The notes under the pieces were generated by a model. The model ran no database searches. It was not told the DNA's origin and worked only from the letters and a program-made list of their open reading frames with translations. From positions 341,501 through 405,500 of the forward strand of contig JACATO010000966.1 in NCBI GenBank assembly GCA_018389105.1: a stretch of DNA of 64,000 nucleotides. The letters are read 5' to 3'. The stretch comes from Nautilus pompilius. Taxonomy: Eukaryota; Mollusca; Cephalopoda; Nautilida; Nautilidae. This document shows, one piece after another, positions 1 through 12,749 of the stretch. Every line of letters starts with the position of its first letter. The first letter of the stretch is position 1. Made by a program: the position numbers and the translations under genes.

Positions 1-3000
1 GGCTATTGGAAATAACCTCGTTCACAGTTAAAGGATCTGCCAGTTTCTCTAGATTCGTCATCGCGTTACGCCGAATGGATCGGCAGGGCACCCACTCTTC
101 CGGTGCGAGGTCAACCTAACCCGCCCCGTGCCCACCGGGGCGTGTCGGGACAGCGTGTTCGCCCGGTGTCGCAATCAACCTCCGCCTAAATCTATTTTGG
201 AAGGTGTGAAATAGAAGAACCCGAAGATGCGTTTTGTCGTCAGGGTAATTGGTCCAGCGGGGTCTCCATCTCTTTATATATAGAGAGAAAAGCTAACTTG
301 GCGTTCGTTCCGCTTGTGAGCCCGGCCAGGAGCGGCTGGATGCCGGAGTCTGCCCCGCTAAGGTCTGTCTCCCTTAAAGACACTACCGCACCCGGTCCCC
401 GCTATTCGCGAAAACGGAAGTCCATTAAAACTGAAACATAAGCAAGCAAAAACGAAGTCGTCTTTAATGTCCGTTTGCTGAGCTGGACGGAAGTTCCGGG
501 AAGATACGCTTCGGTGAGCATCCTCGCATTGATAAGATGCTTTTCACCTGGGTCCATTCGCTTTCGGATGCAGCGAAACATTTCCCCTGAGAGTGTCTTT
601 GAGAGCGCCCACCCCGAACAAAAGGAGAGCGAACTCCGCAGCATTCTTGTTTTCCGGCAATTCTTCAGCAACCGGGAGGAGAGCTGCGCCTCGACGCGCT
701 CACACACCTCAACACCGAAGGAAGGCGATTCCTTGTATTTACTCTACCGTGCCCTGTTTCTCGAAGGCCTCAGATTAAATAAAACAGAACCGAAATCGTT
801 TTCTAGCCAATCGGCGGCAACAACAACAACAAGAAGAGAAAAAAAAATCGATTTGATTAATTGACTGATGTTTTTTTCTGAAAATATTATTGCTGCTTCC
901 CATTTTTATTACGTTAACCCGAAGCATTTTAGAAAATACGGGAAGTGATCGAAGACAAGTGAGGATGACATACAATGCTGCATCTCTAAGAGATCGACAC
1001 TGCAGCTGATGATGCTGAAAATTTAAAAAAAAACAAACAAAAACAATCAATATTCCGGCTTCACTTGCTGCTAGCTGCCCTGTCTGAAAGATCTGTTTTC
1101 TGTCTGAGAGAACCAGCCGATACCACAGGATTCAATTTATTACCCAACAACCGCACCATCTTTCTTCTTCTCCCGCCACCCCCCTCCACTCAAGCAACAT
1201 CTTTTTAGATGAGATGAACCGCTGAAACATCGGCTGTGCCATTCCGTGAAGTAACCTACAGAGGGGATTGGGCGATGTGGAGGAGGAGGAGAGGGAACCT
1301 ATCGCGAGCCAGCTCCACGTGTTGCTCGAGGGCCGGTCCGGGTCGTATATTTCTGGCCGCCGAATAACTTTCTCGCGAATTCAGCGACAGCTTACGAGAG
1401 GAAACCGACCGGTTTCAGGCAGCCGCGATCCATTATCAGGATATCGAAAACTGATTGCTTCCTCGATCTCCGTCCGTTCGGCCGCACGAGTCTGGGCGCG
1501 CGAATTGAATCTGCCGTTTACCTAGCAGCGCTAAGGTCTCTGACCCAGCCGCGTGAGTTCGGCATTAACGTCGGGATCCGCTCCATTAGTCTCGGTCTCG
1601 ATCCCAGAACCGACTTTTTTTTAGGAAAAAAAAAAAAGAACCTGAGATACAGGCGCTTATATATATATAATTATAAACAATAACGAAAACGTTTGCTTTT
1701 ATTTATCATGTAACCTTGACGGTGAGCTATATCTGAACCGCACTGGTAAATAGTTCCTAACCCTGCGGACTCCGCGTTAGCCATAACGGTTTCTGTAATC
1801 AAGTACATTTTGGTTTATTTGATAGGAGAGGATGGTGACTGGCAGCACGAGCTAACCTCACCACGTAGCTAATATTGGCATTTCTGAAAATAGCTGAGCA
1901 GAACGGACTACGGTAAGAGGCCAAAATTGTTTATGGAAGAAAAAAGGAAGAGATTCATATCTGTAAAGAGGATCCACTTGTACGTTCAAAAGTTAGTTTG
2001 ATTTGAAATCTTACTGGCAGATTATTTCAAAGGGTCCACAGAGAATTTTTTTTTGAGAGAAACAGTTCGCCCCCCCCCCCCACCAAGTACAGAGGGCGCC
2101 ACCAGCCTACTGCCCTAACAACGATAGCCGACTGAACGCTCTGTAACGGGAGATCCTTGAAGTGCCGCTGGTATCTAGATAGATACATTTAAAGAAAGAT
2201 GGCAGCGCTCCGTGTGTGTGATTACTCACATTATTAGGAAACGGGACTGTAAGGCCGCGACCTACGTTCACAAAACGTGACGGGGAGACAGTGTTAATGG
2301 CCTACGCTATCACCTGCACCCGCGCACCTAGCCGACGTAGTGCCATTGTTCTGCAGCATTCCTACCCCTCCCACCAACGGGGTTCTTCCGGGTTGCAGCG
2401 CGAAATGGAACCACCCCCCCTTCCTATTTAGGACCCTTTTGTTTAGCTTCGGAAGCAAAACTCGCGGTAAGGGACTGGTACAAACCGCAGTGGTTCACCA
2501 GTCGGTCTCTCCCTTCCCGGCCATCCGCCGTCACGGACACCGGACGGCAGGAGTTCTCACCTATAAACCTGGCGGCCCTCACCAAGGAAAATATCCCCAT
2601 ATCTCACCCAATCACGAATTTACTAACGCGCACGAGCTACTCGTGTATGTCTGAACATGACTGTTCGAAAATGGACACATTAAAAAAGATTTATAGCAAG
2701 TTTGCGCCTGAACGCCCACTCCCTGCCATCTCGAGCGTCCTGCGAACAATGGGCCGAACCCCTGTCGCTGGCCGAGTTCACCCGGAAGCGCCTTCCATGT
2801 GTACCGCTTCCAGAGTACGCCAGCCGATCAGCCGAAACACGTAGATGTGACCGTAACGATCTACAAACGGGGGCCTGTGGATACCTCTCGAGTACAGCGT
2901 TCTGTTAAGTCCGAATTAACACCGCGGTGCTGCTGAGTGTGGACTAAGAATTAGAGCAGATGAAACGTGGTTACAGCGATGAGCTACGGGGGTTGTCTGT

Positions 3001-5830
3001 CGTCTTTGTAGGTCTGTAGAATCAAGAGAATGGTTCGGAGCCTCGAGGAGGATTGCGACCCTCTTTCTCTTCCCTCCCCCACCCCACCCAACACCATTGG
3101 GAGACATTTTCGTTTTCGTCGCAAGTCGTCGTCCTGGTTTTCCGTGAAAACAGGGGGAGAGTTCGTCGGATACCTTTGTTTTTCTAGCCTCGTTCTCCAG
3201 GGTTACAGCAGACAACAACAACAACAACAAAAAGGGGCCTGACCCCTCTTCCTTGACATCGAAAAAAGACCGCTGCTAACTCGGACTGTTTCTGTTTACC
3301 TGCGGGAAACGTCCAAGTTGGCTCCTTTCTTCTTCCCTTTACGATGAAGAAAACGGGTAAACGTGTCGAGAATAAACAGGCACAGCATCGCTCGCCGCAG
3401 ACAGTCCACGATTTGACGGCTTTCATTAAAACACGGGAGCGGATTCTATCACTTCCGCTGTGAGCTTTCCGACGAGTACTCGCCGCTAAGGGAGCATTAC
3501 GAGCCTACCATGATAGTCGGACAGCTGTTGTTAGCGAGAGAGAGAGAGAGAGATGCGGCGTCGGTACAGAGGGAGAGGGAGAGTCCGAGCAGGTCCATGG
3601 AAACTGAGTGCTCCTTATCTTAGGTTCGGGGCGCCAACCCTAACGAAGGCTAAGATTAATTAATACACTTCACATGAATTGTGACTTCGCCCCCCGGGGG
3701 GGATGCGGTTGAACACTCTGCGTGGTCGGCTCTCGGGAGAGGGTTAACGTCCTCAGACAGTTCACGGACAAACCCATCGGGTTTCCGTCATCTAGCAAGT
3801 ACCCGATCACCAAGCGCCAGGTTTGCTGTCCGGACCGCCAATGCCCTGTGTCTAACAAGCGCTGTGTCGGAGGGGTTTTCCCGACACCCCACAGTCGTCG
3901 CTAAATTACAGGTCTCATTGACCGCGTTCCCGTCATTCCGCCTTTTACTCATTCCCATTTTAATAGGCTTCTGGCGGCGTTGTGTTGCCGGAAGCTTCTC
4001 AGGACCAGGGTTCATTGCGTTAGAGCCCCCGTGATGGTCTCTATAATTCATTACCCCCCTTTTTTTGTGCGCTATATTCCTTGTAAATTATTACTGCGCA
4101 TGCGCGGATTAGAACGTTTACGCCATACTTTGTAGAAACTTTCAGTTGAGATCGTAGGACTGACGGGTGCCGAGAATATTTCTGGGGGTGGGGAGATACC
4201 TGCCGTGAACAGAAAGTGCGCGCTGTAGGGGGAGGTTATCCTCGCGATGAGTAGGCAGGCAGCTCGACCAGCGGGGAGGGGGCACAAACTTGAACAAAAC
4301 GGAAGTCACTTTTGTTGTTTTAAGGGGGAGGGGGCACAAACTTGAACAAAACGGAAGTCACTTTTGTTGTTTTAAGGGGGAGGGGGCACAAACTTGAACA
4401 AAACGGGTCACTTTTGTTGTTTTAGGGGGAGGGGGCACAAACTTGAACAAAACGGAAGTCACTTTTGTTGTTTTAAGAGGGGATGATATTTCGTTCTAGG
4501 GAATTATTTCTTCCCGTAGTGTCGCCCCGTTTAAGCCTCAAGAGCGGGCTTCCGTCCCCCCTAATCCAAACCGGTCCGGTGTGTGTATGGAAGTGGGGGG
4601 GGGGGACAATGCCCGACTGGACCGACCGAGTCCACAGCCGTCCCCCCCGATAATCTAGCTGCACCAGCGCAGCCATTGCTTATCAAGCCTCTCGATAAAT
4701 ATCAGCGCCATGGTCACGATAATCGATTTTAGTCAGCTCTCCTTCATCGCGACCGAGCACAATAAGAAAAGTAATTAGGGATTTATATTGGCTGGACGTG
4801 TAGCAAAATACCCCCCCCCCCACTCTCTCATTCCCTCCTGTTCCTGAAAGTTTACCATCGCGCAAAGATAATTTCATCATTAAAAACGCATCACCTGAAA
4901 ATGGCGTCGTCGGTTTTCTGTTCTTCTACCGGTAATCTTGACAGAGTGGCCCTTTGTCGTTCTCGGGTAATTGGAGACACCGACAAAGGCTTCATAAATA
5001 CCCCCATTGTTCGGAGTATGGGGCATAATGCAAAGTGGCAATCAACAGGTAGTTCGGAGACGTGTATGGCCGGCCCCACCCTACCTTTGATGTCACAGAA
5101 CGCTTATCCAAATAATTTATTAGTCGACTTTGATAAACCATATCCTAGAGAATGTAAAACGAAAGCCGTCTGACTTGTTTTTGTTTTTAAATATCAGCGG
5201 ATAGGGTTTCGAATAAACAATCAATATATATATATACATATATCAATCAATGGAAGAATCGCCCGCCGGCTGTGACACGAGACGATTCGGTTTTCCCAAC
5301 ATCTTTCCTACACGAAGCATTGCGCAAAACCAGTCCACCACCACCCCCACCTCTCTTTTGTCTTAAAAAAGAAAAGGAAAAGAAAAGCTCTCTCTCTCTC
5401 TCTCGTCGATTGATCGATAGCTCGTCTCCCCCCCCCCACCTCATCACCCGGCCGGTGTCTTGTTCTGGATTACTGCCACGACCGACCCAGCGTATGCCGT
5501 CGTCGGTCCAGCTTTCAAAACGAGGGTGGGCGGTCAAGATACGCGATATTTAAACTGATTCACGCTTCATTCCGTCTTGGACATTTTTTTAAATCTCCAT
5601 CACCACCCTGAAACGTTACAAGTCCAAACTCGGTACGCGCGCCCACCTACACCATACCTGCACAAACACATTCGAGAAACAGCCTGTATGGAGAACTGAT
5701 AACAACTGTCACGCGGGTAATTGTTTACCACTAAGTTCTTCTTTTCAAATTCTTTTTTTGTGTCATCCCCCCCCCCAACCTCCAACCAAAAGTTCTGCAT
5801 CTATGACATGTTTATTAAATAATAGCTTTA
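1..5830. other. CpG-rich block without a recognisable gene
   Basis: CG dinucleotides are frequent here and become rare after about 5,830, where the sequence turns AT-rich. The open frames (for example 475-864 plus, 1,268-1,525 plus, 4,901-5,173 plus) are short, overlap others on the opposite strand and contain no motif I recognise, so I do not call them genes. Short simple repeats occur: an AG run near 3,536-3,554, C runs near 2,071, 4,810 and 5,768, a TC run near 5,390. A plausible reading is an unmethylated promoter or first-exon region of a gene running off the left edge, but no splice-supported exon can be shown. Confidence 0.5.
4273..4476. repeat. 52-bp tandem repeat, four copies
   Basis: Four head-to-tail copies of a unit that begins with a G-rich block (GGGGGAGGGGGCAC), continues with ACTTGAACAAAACGG and ends with TTTTGTTGTTTTAA. 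Units start near 4,273, 4,324, 4,376 and 4,425. The copies are nearly identical; the third is a few bases shorter. Such homogeneity points to recent expansion. The G-rich segments could form G-quadruplexes on the plus strand. It creates chance open frames on the minus strand, which I ignore. Confidence 0.93.
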
Positions 5831-8159
5831 AAAAAATATCCAAAAAATGAGACCCTCTGCTAAGTGTATGTAGTCACTCATCAAGTTCTCTTCGGATAAA
5901 TGCAATTTTCCTTAGAGAAAAACTGGTCTCGTTCTCCAGACTAGGACATACCTTACTTAAACATGTCGATGCTATGTAATCATGCACCATAAAAGCTGAA
6001 GGAGAGAACCGACATGTCTGCAAAAGAGAATATTGAATTCTGAATTAGCTGGAAACATCAGTGAAAATTAAGAGGCAATCAGTTAGCCAGTCAGGAAAAA
6101 AACACACACAACACACAAACGCTGGCACATGCTGTCGCCATTCCACTTCATTAAGAGTTGATTTCCGAGAGCAATTTAAAAAAAAAAAAAATATATATAT
6201 ATATATATATAACACCAGGCTTGGAACACACACAAGTACACGGAATTTTGATTTTAACTGTATTATAATTAAACAAACCAGTCTGTCAATTTTAAGATAT
6301 TTCCTTCTCTAGACTTTACACACACACACTTTTTCTAAAGCTATGATTGTTTTTCCCCCTCTCCCACCTACCCCACCCCCAACAATAAAAAAAAGGGAAG
6401 AGAAAGAAAACACAGTATAGACGAACGACAAATCTTCACCAAAGCCAAGCAAGTTTCTCAGCAGGGCAGGAAAAAGGGGAATCTCTGAATAAAGCAAAAT
6501 TTGCCTGGACTTTTATCCTGCATGGGAAGCCAGATACAAACAAGCATTGTTTGGTGGAGGGGTATCTTTTTGTTGTTGTTATAATACTTCCTGGTTACTG
6601 TTGTTAGGAACAATAAAACTGTTTCATTTTATCACTATGCACATCTATATCCTTTCAAAGCTCTAAGCTTAATACAAATTCTCGCAGCGTCACTTGATTA
6701 TTTAGCCGTCTCTACAAGAAATTAGCCGGCAAGGCGGGAGTGATATCTGATCGATTTGTCTGTCTGCCGATCGACTATCAATCACGCCTACAGTAATACT
6801 ATTTTAAAGCTGCTGCTAAAAATAGACGTGGAAATTGGCTGAGGCCGGAAATTGAACAGCAGAAGGCATGCACCACCTGCCGTGTGTGTGTGTGTGTGAC
6901 AGTCTGGCGAAGTCCAACACACCACTGATGCTCTCCATACCTTAAAAACCAGACAGTGTATGTATGGCCAGGCCACTAAAATCTCAGCCACATCTGATTC
7001 TCCCGAACAGAACACTCAGCAGATATCTGAACCCTCCGTTATTCGCATAGCATTAACCGCTATCAGTCTACTTCATTACAATAAAACACACACACACACA
7101 CACAAAAATCATCTTCAACCAAAAGTCGCTCAAGAAGAACTGTAGATTTAAACTCTAAGAAAGACTATGAATAACCACTAATCTTTGATAGAGAGATAAC
7201 TGTTTTCTTCTTGGATATTTAATGTCCTAACTAAAGATGCATAAATATTCTACCTCTGTCCTCCAGAGTATAAGCCCAGGGGGTCAATGCAACTCACCTG
7301 GGTAAAAACTGCAGTCCTCTTATACTTCAGAAAACCTGAATAAACAAAGTTATTAAACTCAGTTTTAGGGCAAACATTAATGAATAAATTATTTCTAAAA
7401 TTAATTTAAATGAGAATTTAGGAAAGATTGGACATATAAATAATTATGTGGAACTAAAAAGGTTTCCATGATACTATCTAGTCTTTAAATGTTGTTTGTA
7501 GTTTGATGATAATTAATTAGATGTTTTCTCACCAAAATCCTGCTACTCACTGAGTGAATTACCGAGAATTGTAATTAAATGCTTTTACTTTCATGTTAGC
7601 TATCTTTTAAATCCTATCAGGTGGTTAGTAATCCTCTATCTTTTCTCTTACAGACTCTGGCTGTTGCTATCGGGGTTTCTCTAGAGATCACATCAAAAGT
7701 AAAATTATCATCAAGTACTTGATAATGGTAAAGTGAACTGTTACAAATCATAGAAACTATACCAGATATGTTTAATATTAGAGACAGCAAGAAATACTGC
7801 AAAATACAAAAAAACAAAACAAAAAAACCCCAACACATACAGCACCATGTCATAATAATTTGGCTACTTGTTATAACAATATGTTAGTACTTGAGTGAGC
7901 TTTTCTTTTGTAGCACAAAAAATAAAACTATCTTACTTGGCAATGATTCAACTATATTTTGTATCAGGAGGCTGGTTTCAGTTCCCCAATATTTACATAA
8001 GCACTTCCTTTAATTCCATCTCACTAGAGTGGGTCATAGCTCTTAGCTAACAATCCAGATCTTCCCAAAGACATTTGATCAGCTTGTCTTTTGTGCTCTT
8101 AGACACTGTAATCACATAAAAGGATAAAAAGTGTAGTATTTAGACCAATCCATCTGAAG
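5831..8159. other. AT-rich intergenic DNA, no gene seen
   Basis: CpG-poor sequence with microsatellites: a T/A run with an AT tract near 6,180-6,212, CA tracts near 6,100 and 7,086, and a TG tract near 6,881-6,898. A segment at 7,261-7,281 recurs at 24,093-24,113 (see findings). No exon or transposase motif was recognised. Confidence 0.5.
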
Positions 8160-8760
8160 AAGATGGGCATCAACTTTGAGTATGCCTTCATTGGTACACT
8201 AGTAGAATGTCTTTAAAATACCAATGTACCCAACAGAATTGAGATATCCTTTGACAAATACAAATTCCGTATTTTTGCCATGTCAGATGGCAACCCATAA
8301 CCATGACACTTCTGCCTCCAAACTGCAGGTTGGTCTTCTCCAAACCTGGATGTGATCTCCAGACAGGAGTTGCTGAAACCAGATTTTTGAAGCATTTTAT
8401 TTCTTATCTGACAGAAGTTTCCTATGCATTACAAAGTTTTCTGCAAACTTGGTGACATCATTGAACCATTCTTTGGTTTATTTCTGTTACATGGGTGATA
8501 TTAGCAAGAGAATAGTGATGCTGAGATGTTGGTGTGGCTAGTAATGGTATGTTCCTGTTATGGTTTTCAGGTCAAGTTTGCTGGAGCAGGGGCATTTTGC
8601 CTTTGATAACTTCATGATAAGACAAACCACAGATCCTAGAGAAATGTCAAGATATTTGTCAATTTGTCATTCATGCTGATCAAAATGTGGACAGCCTCAG
8701 GAAAATGCAGAAATGTCTTGAGATTTTCCTTTGTTTAGCATTGTGATAGTGCACACTGGT
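8160..8760 (-). pseudogene. Tc1-like transposase remnant
   Basis: Read on the minus strand, about 8,200-8,350 encodes NLQFGGRSVMVMGC, matching the Tc1 catalytic-core signature (typically KFGGGSVMVWGC), followed by a tryptophan-bearing segment in the expected place. The frame is interrupted and the flanks towards 8,760 are too diverged to align by eye, so the limits are rough. Terminal inverted repeats were not found. It is a dead DNA-transposon copy in intergenic DNA. The core match is fairly specific, but the region is short. Confidence 0.45.
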
Positions 8761-9319
8761 TACTTGTCCACCTAGATGTCCAAAGAAGCATAATTATATC
8801 TAAAATCTGTAAAGTTTGGACTGATGCATACATTTATGCAATGTCCAAGTAAATATAGCATTGGCACACACTAAAAGCAAATTTGTTTGAACAATTAATA
8901 TCTTGTTATCTTGTAACTGAATAAAGAACCTTTGTTTTCTTGCTGGTTTGAAAAAATTACCATAATTTTTAGAGATTATTTGAAGCTGTGAAGAGATAGC
9001 TTATTCTTCAGTAGCCCATAATCTTAGAATTTTCTAGAAAGGGAATGGGTTTAAATGAACTGAGGCACAGATTATTCAGTTTTTAAGTATATATATATTT
9101 TTAGAGTTGTATAAATGATACTGAATTTAAGGTTTTTTAACTTGTAAATACCACATATTCAAGAAAGGCAGGTGGGTTTGTGTGCATTGCCATTTTATAA
9201 GGACCCATGTACCTTCTCAGACTTAATCTTGACCTGAGCTGCTGATGCAAATTAGGTTGACCACACGATGTGACATTTTATCCCCGTAGCACTATATATA
9301 TATGACTTTGACAAGAAAT

Positions 9320-9900
9320 GTTTATAGTAAGTCAGACAGAAATAGGGAAAAGCAAAAATGTTAGTGTTTGAAGGAGGCACAATAGTAGGTGCCTCAGTGG
9401 CCAACACAGTTTCATTGGTAGGCTGCTCCAAGACATTAATAATATGAGTTTATCAGCAGAAGCAGAAGGTGAAGGAAATTTCTGCTGTGAGGGGGAATTC
9501 TGGTCACAGTAAAGTCCAATCACCATCAAACAACAGACCTACTGACAGAGACATTCAGTGTAGGGAAAATCCATTCATCCGTAAAGAGCAGACACTAGAC
9601 TATGGAAAACAGGCAAGAGTTAATGTGGTCTGACAAGTCTCATCTTTATCCTTTTCTGCACAGATGGGAGATGACAGATCTGAAGTAAGCCACGTGAATT
9701 GTAAGACCACTCTGGTGTGGTTCCGTCCAGGCCTCCAGGAGTGGAGTCATGATTTGGGGTATGTTTTGCTGGCATATTCTGGGATCATTTCAGATCAAGT
9801 ACATCCAACAGCAACCTTTCATGTACAGCCTGATTGGGACTACTTCTTACCAAGACGATAATGATCCTATCCACTGTCATTTGGGGAAAAGGTGACCAAA
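9320..9900 (+). pseudogene. Tc1-like transposase remnant
   Basis: Plus-strand translation in mixed frames follows the order of a Tc1 transposase. Near 9,340-9,420 it reads like the N-terminal start (REKQKC, then FEGGTIVGASVANTVSLVG, the usual Tc1 opening helix-turn-helix). Near 9,625 comes a WSDKSHLYPF-like stretch, equivalent to the WSDES block. Near 9,735-9,775 SGVMIWGMFCWH is equivalent to GSVMVWG, and near 9,860 QDDNDPIH is equivalent to QDNAPxH. Several stops and frameshifts separate these blocks, so it is an old inactive copy. No inverted-repeat ends were identified. It is in the opposite orientation to the Tc1-like remnant at 8.2 kb. Confidence 0.65.
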
Positions 9901-10079
9901 TTTGTTATTACATATTGGCCAGTGGATTAAATTTGATGTCTTCATTAAGTCTTATTTTTTTGGCCAAAATTAAAATGTTCTATTGCATTTAATTCTAAAG
10001 CAGATCACAAACCTTTTTTATTATTTAGGTGCTAGTCACATCTTTAAATTTGACTGATTTATTCTTTTCTAAATAATCC

Positions 10080-10400
10080 ACTGCCAGCTGATATCAGTAA
10101 AAAGAGAGCAGTTTCCAGTTGACATCATTAGCAAGGGTTGATGTCAAGCCTGGCTCAAACTTTTAGGACTGATTTTTCAGTTATGCTGTTAACAAGACAA
10201 TAATATTAAGATGATACAATCAATGAAACAATGGATTTTAGTTGACATCACTAACAAGATAAAACTTCCAGTTCACATCATCAACAAAATAGTGGCTTCC
10301 AGTGTATATTGTTAACAGGAGAGGTTTTCATTCGTTTTTAATAACAGTACAGTGGCTTCCAGTCTACTTTATCAATATAAGAATGGTTCTGCCACCATTT
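10080..10400. repeat. Degenerate repeat of a TTCCAGT-type unit
   Basis: Variants of a unit like TTCCAGTTGACATCATTAAC recur near 10,110, 10,230, 10,268, 10,300 and 10,350, several preceded by AGTGGC. Spacing is irregular and the copies are diverged, so this looks like an old decayed tandem array rather than a functional site. No coding capacity was recognised. Confidence 0.45.
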
Positions 10401-11293
10401 CTTGGTTTATAATGTAAATAAATTGTCTATTTCCCTTTAATATCATCATGGTTCTTAGAACTTTCAGTTTACACTTAAAAATTTAGTGGTTCTGACTTGG
10501 AATTAATTTCTTGGCATGTAGAACTCGCACATATTCCCTGACGGTGTGAACTTGTGAATGTGGCAACTGTCACCTAGTAACTGAAGCAGTAGCCAACATA
10601 ACCTCTTGCCACAAACTACAAAAATTTTAGGTCAAAGCTGTTGCCATGGTAACCACTATTCAGTTAAATGTGAGAAACATTCTTACTTTTTGTCTGTCCT
10701 CAGCACTAAAATTAGAATCCTTTTTTTTTGCTATGTAATTATCAGGTAGCCTTCATGATTTTGATCTTGATCCAATTTTTTTCTTAATTTGAAGAATTAG
10801 CCAAGTGGTTGCCATAGCTGTCAGTTCCAACTGAAAGATTACACATGCCTGCAAAATTTGGATCATTGAGAACTGTCTGCCATGTTATAACTGATTCCTA
10901 TGTTGTTTGGTGTGCTGATTTCAAATATGACCACTACTTTTCTCTATCACATGAGGATTTTTCATAAAGTGAATCTGAAAATATGGGAAAAGAGATTATC
11001 AATACATATTCTGGTTGAAACATTTATTTGCAAAAAAATTTAAAAATAATTTCATTTACAATATTATTGATAGAAAACCGTTCTCAACATTTACTCACCT
11101 TTACAAGTCTTTATACTGCCTTTTCTGTTCTCCCTCCAAGCTCCTTTTGGTACTTTTTCTCTTGTAGGAAGCTTGTGGTTCTTCTCTGTGCAGCATCCAA
11201 CAGTAGTCTGCAATCATGTTGACATTCCACCTACCCTGGTATCTGCGTTCCATCTCCTTGATATCTTGATGAAATCCTTCCCAGTGCTCTTCA

Positions 11294-12637
11294 CTAACAG
11301 CACCAAGATTTTCGGGGAATTAGTCTAAATTGAAAATTCAGGAAGTGTGCCTTCAAGCTCATTGAACAACCAAAGTCTTTGAATTTCATCAGCATGTTTT
11401 CAACAATACACTTAAAGTTTGGATCCATATAATTCCCAATAAATTTCTGTACAACTTCTTTGAAAGCTTTCCAGGTCTTTTTCAACTGTTCCATTTTTGT
11501 TTCAAACACAACATGATCATATTTCAGAAGTTTCCGAATATCTGGACCGACGAAAACACCTTTTTTCACTTTTGCTTGTGAGAGTCCCGGAAACTTGTTG
11601 CGCAGGTATTTAAAACACTCTCCTTCTTTTGACAGATCCTTTACAAATTGTTTCATCAGTCCAAGCTTGATATGAAGAGGAGGCAGGACGACTTTCCTTG
11701 GATCAACCAATCTTTCCCTTACTACATTTTTGCTTCCAGGTTCTAATTCTACCTTACACGGCCACTCATTTTTGATCCAGTGTTGGCCCCTATCCCGGCT
11801 GTCCCATTCACACAAGAAGCAGGGGTACTTTGTGTATTCTCTCTGCTGTCCAAGAAGCATGGAAATTACTTTTAGATCGCCGTATATCGTCCATCCATGA
11901 TCTCTGTATTTCAGTTCGGTGAGATTTAAGGCTAAATTCTTGTAGTATTCTTTCAGATACACAGTATGCCATACTGGTACTGAAGCATACTTGCTGCCAT
12001 TGTGGAGAAGCACTGCTTTGAGGCTTCTTTTTAACGAGTCAATAAAGCGCTTCCATTCGTTCACATCATACTGTATGTTAAACCACTTCATCAGTCCAGG
12101 GACATCGCTACAGTAAACCAGGTCACCTTCTTTAGAAAAGTATGGAATGAAATATTTTTCTCTATTTCTAAACCATGAGAAAGAGGTACCAGGGACCAAC
12201 AAGTTCTTTTCCTTTAACCTAGAGCCTAACAGTTCTGCTGCATCTCTAGGAAGACTCAAGTCTCTGACTAAGTCATTCAATTCAAACTGTAAAAAAAGTT
12301 GGGGCTCGCTGCTGCCTGAAACATCGTGAAAGTCCTCATCAGAATCCTGGTCTTCTTTTTCAGAGTCTTCAGGTGTGTCTTCTAGTTTTTCTGGAGGAGG
12401 TACAGGGCATATTGCCGATGAGAGGTTCGGATAGAAAATTTCTTTCTTATTTCTTAGATTGAACCCCTGTACGTTACATGAAAAGTAACAGTCATCACTG
12501 TGATTTCGGGGTTCCCTCCAGATCATAGGGATCCCAAAACGGAAAGACTTTTTCTTACCATGAGACCACTGTCCGAGTTCTTCCATATAAATAGAACACA
12601 CTCTATGTGGGGTCCCACCAAAATACGCATAATACAC
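11294..12637 (-). CDS. Repeat-associated zinc-finger-like protein, unknown function
   Basis: A 447-codon open frame, the longest in the window. I recognise it as a multi-copy family of uncharacterised invertebrate proteins, but not its function. Visible features: FGIPMIWREP near the N end, a D/E-rich linker (PEDSEKEDQDSDEDFHD), SLPRDAAELLGSRL, FSWFRNREKYFIPYF, a CFLCEWDSRD Cys-pair segment, and PLHIKLGLMKQFVK. The family starts earlier: upstream to about 12,745, minus-strand translation gives a CYICG zinc-ribbon-like motif that joins smoothly before this frame. Similarity also continues beyond the stop, to about 11,150, in another frame, so this copy is probably decayed. It lies alone in intergenic DNA with no visible introns, fitting a mobile-element or domesticated origin. 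I found no inverted repeats or catalytic triad, so the transposase idea is inference. Confidence 0.7.
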   Translation of the reverse strand: MYYAYFGGTPHRVCSIYMEELGQWSHGKKKSFRFGIPMIWREPRNHSDDCYFSCNVQGFNLRNKKEIFYPNLSSAICPVPPPEKLEDTPEDSEKEDQDSDEDFHDVSGSSEPQLFLQFELNDLVRDLSLPRDAAELLGSRLKEKNLLVPGTSFSWFRNREKYFIPYFSKEGDLVYCSDVPGLMKWFNIQYDVNEWKRFIDSLKRSLKAVLLHNGSKYASVPVWHTVYLKEYYKNLALNLTELKYRDHGWTIYGDLKVISMLLGQQREYTKYPCFLCEWDSRDRGQHWIKNEWPCKVELEPGSKNVVRERLVDPRKVVLPPLHIKLGLMKQFVKDLSKEGECFKYLRNKFPGLSQAKVKKGVFVGPDIRKLLKYDHVVFETKMEQLKKTWKAFKEVVQKFIGNYMDPNFKCIVENMLMKFKDFGCSMSLKAHFLNFQFRLIPRKSWCC

Positions 12638-12749
12638 TTTGTTAACAAACTCTGTAATGTTTCTTCACTACAAAGTTCCCACAAATGTAACAAAAGTTAT
12701 CAGGTGCATTAAGACAACCCCTTTGCAGCCATTTAGTCCACTTATAAAC

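Noticed and set aside
475-864. 129-codon plus-strand frame near the left edge
   Set aside because: Overlaps an open minus-strand frame, contains low-complexity T and R/K runs, and no motif or splice context supports it.
4901-5173. 90-codon plus-strand frame in the CpG-rich block
   Set aside because: No recognised domain, overlapping frame on the other strand, no splice or promoter evidence.
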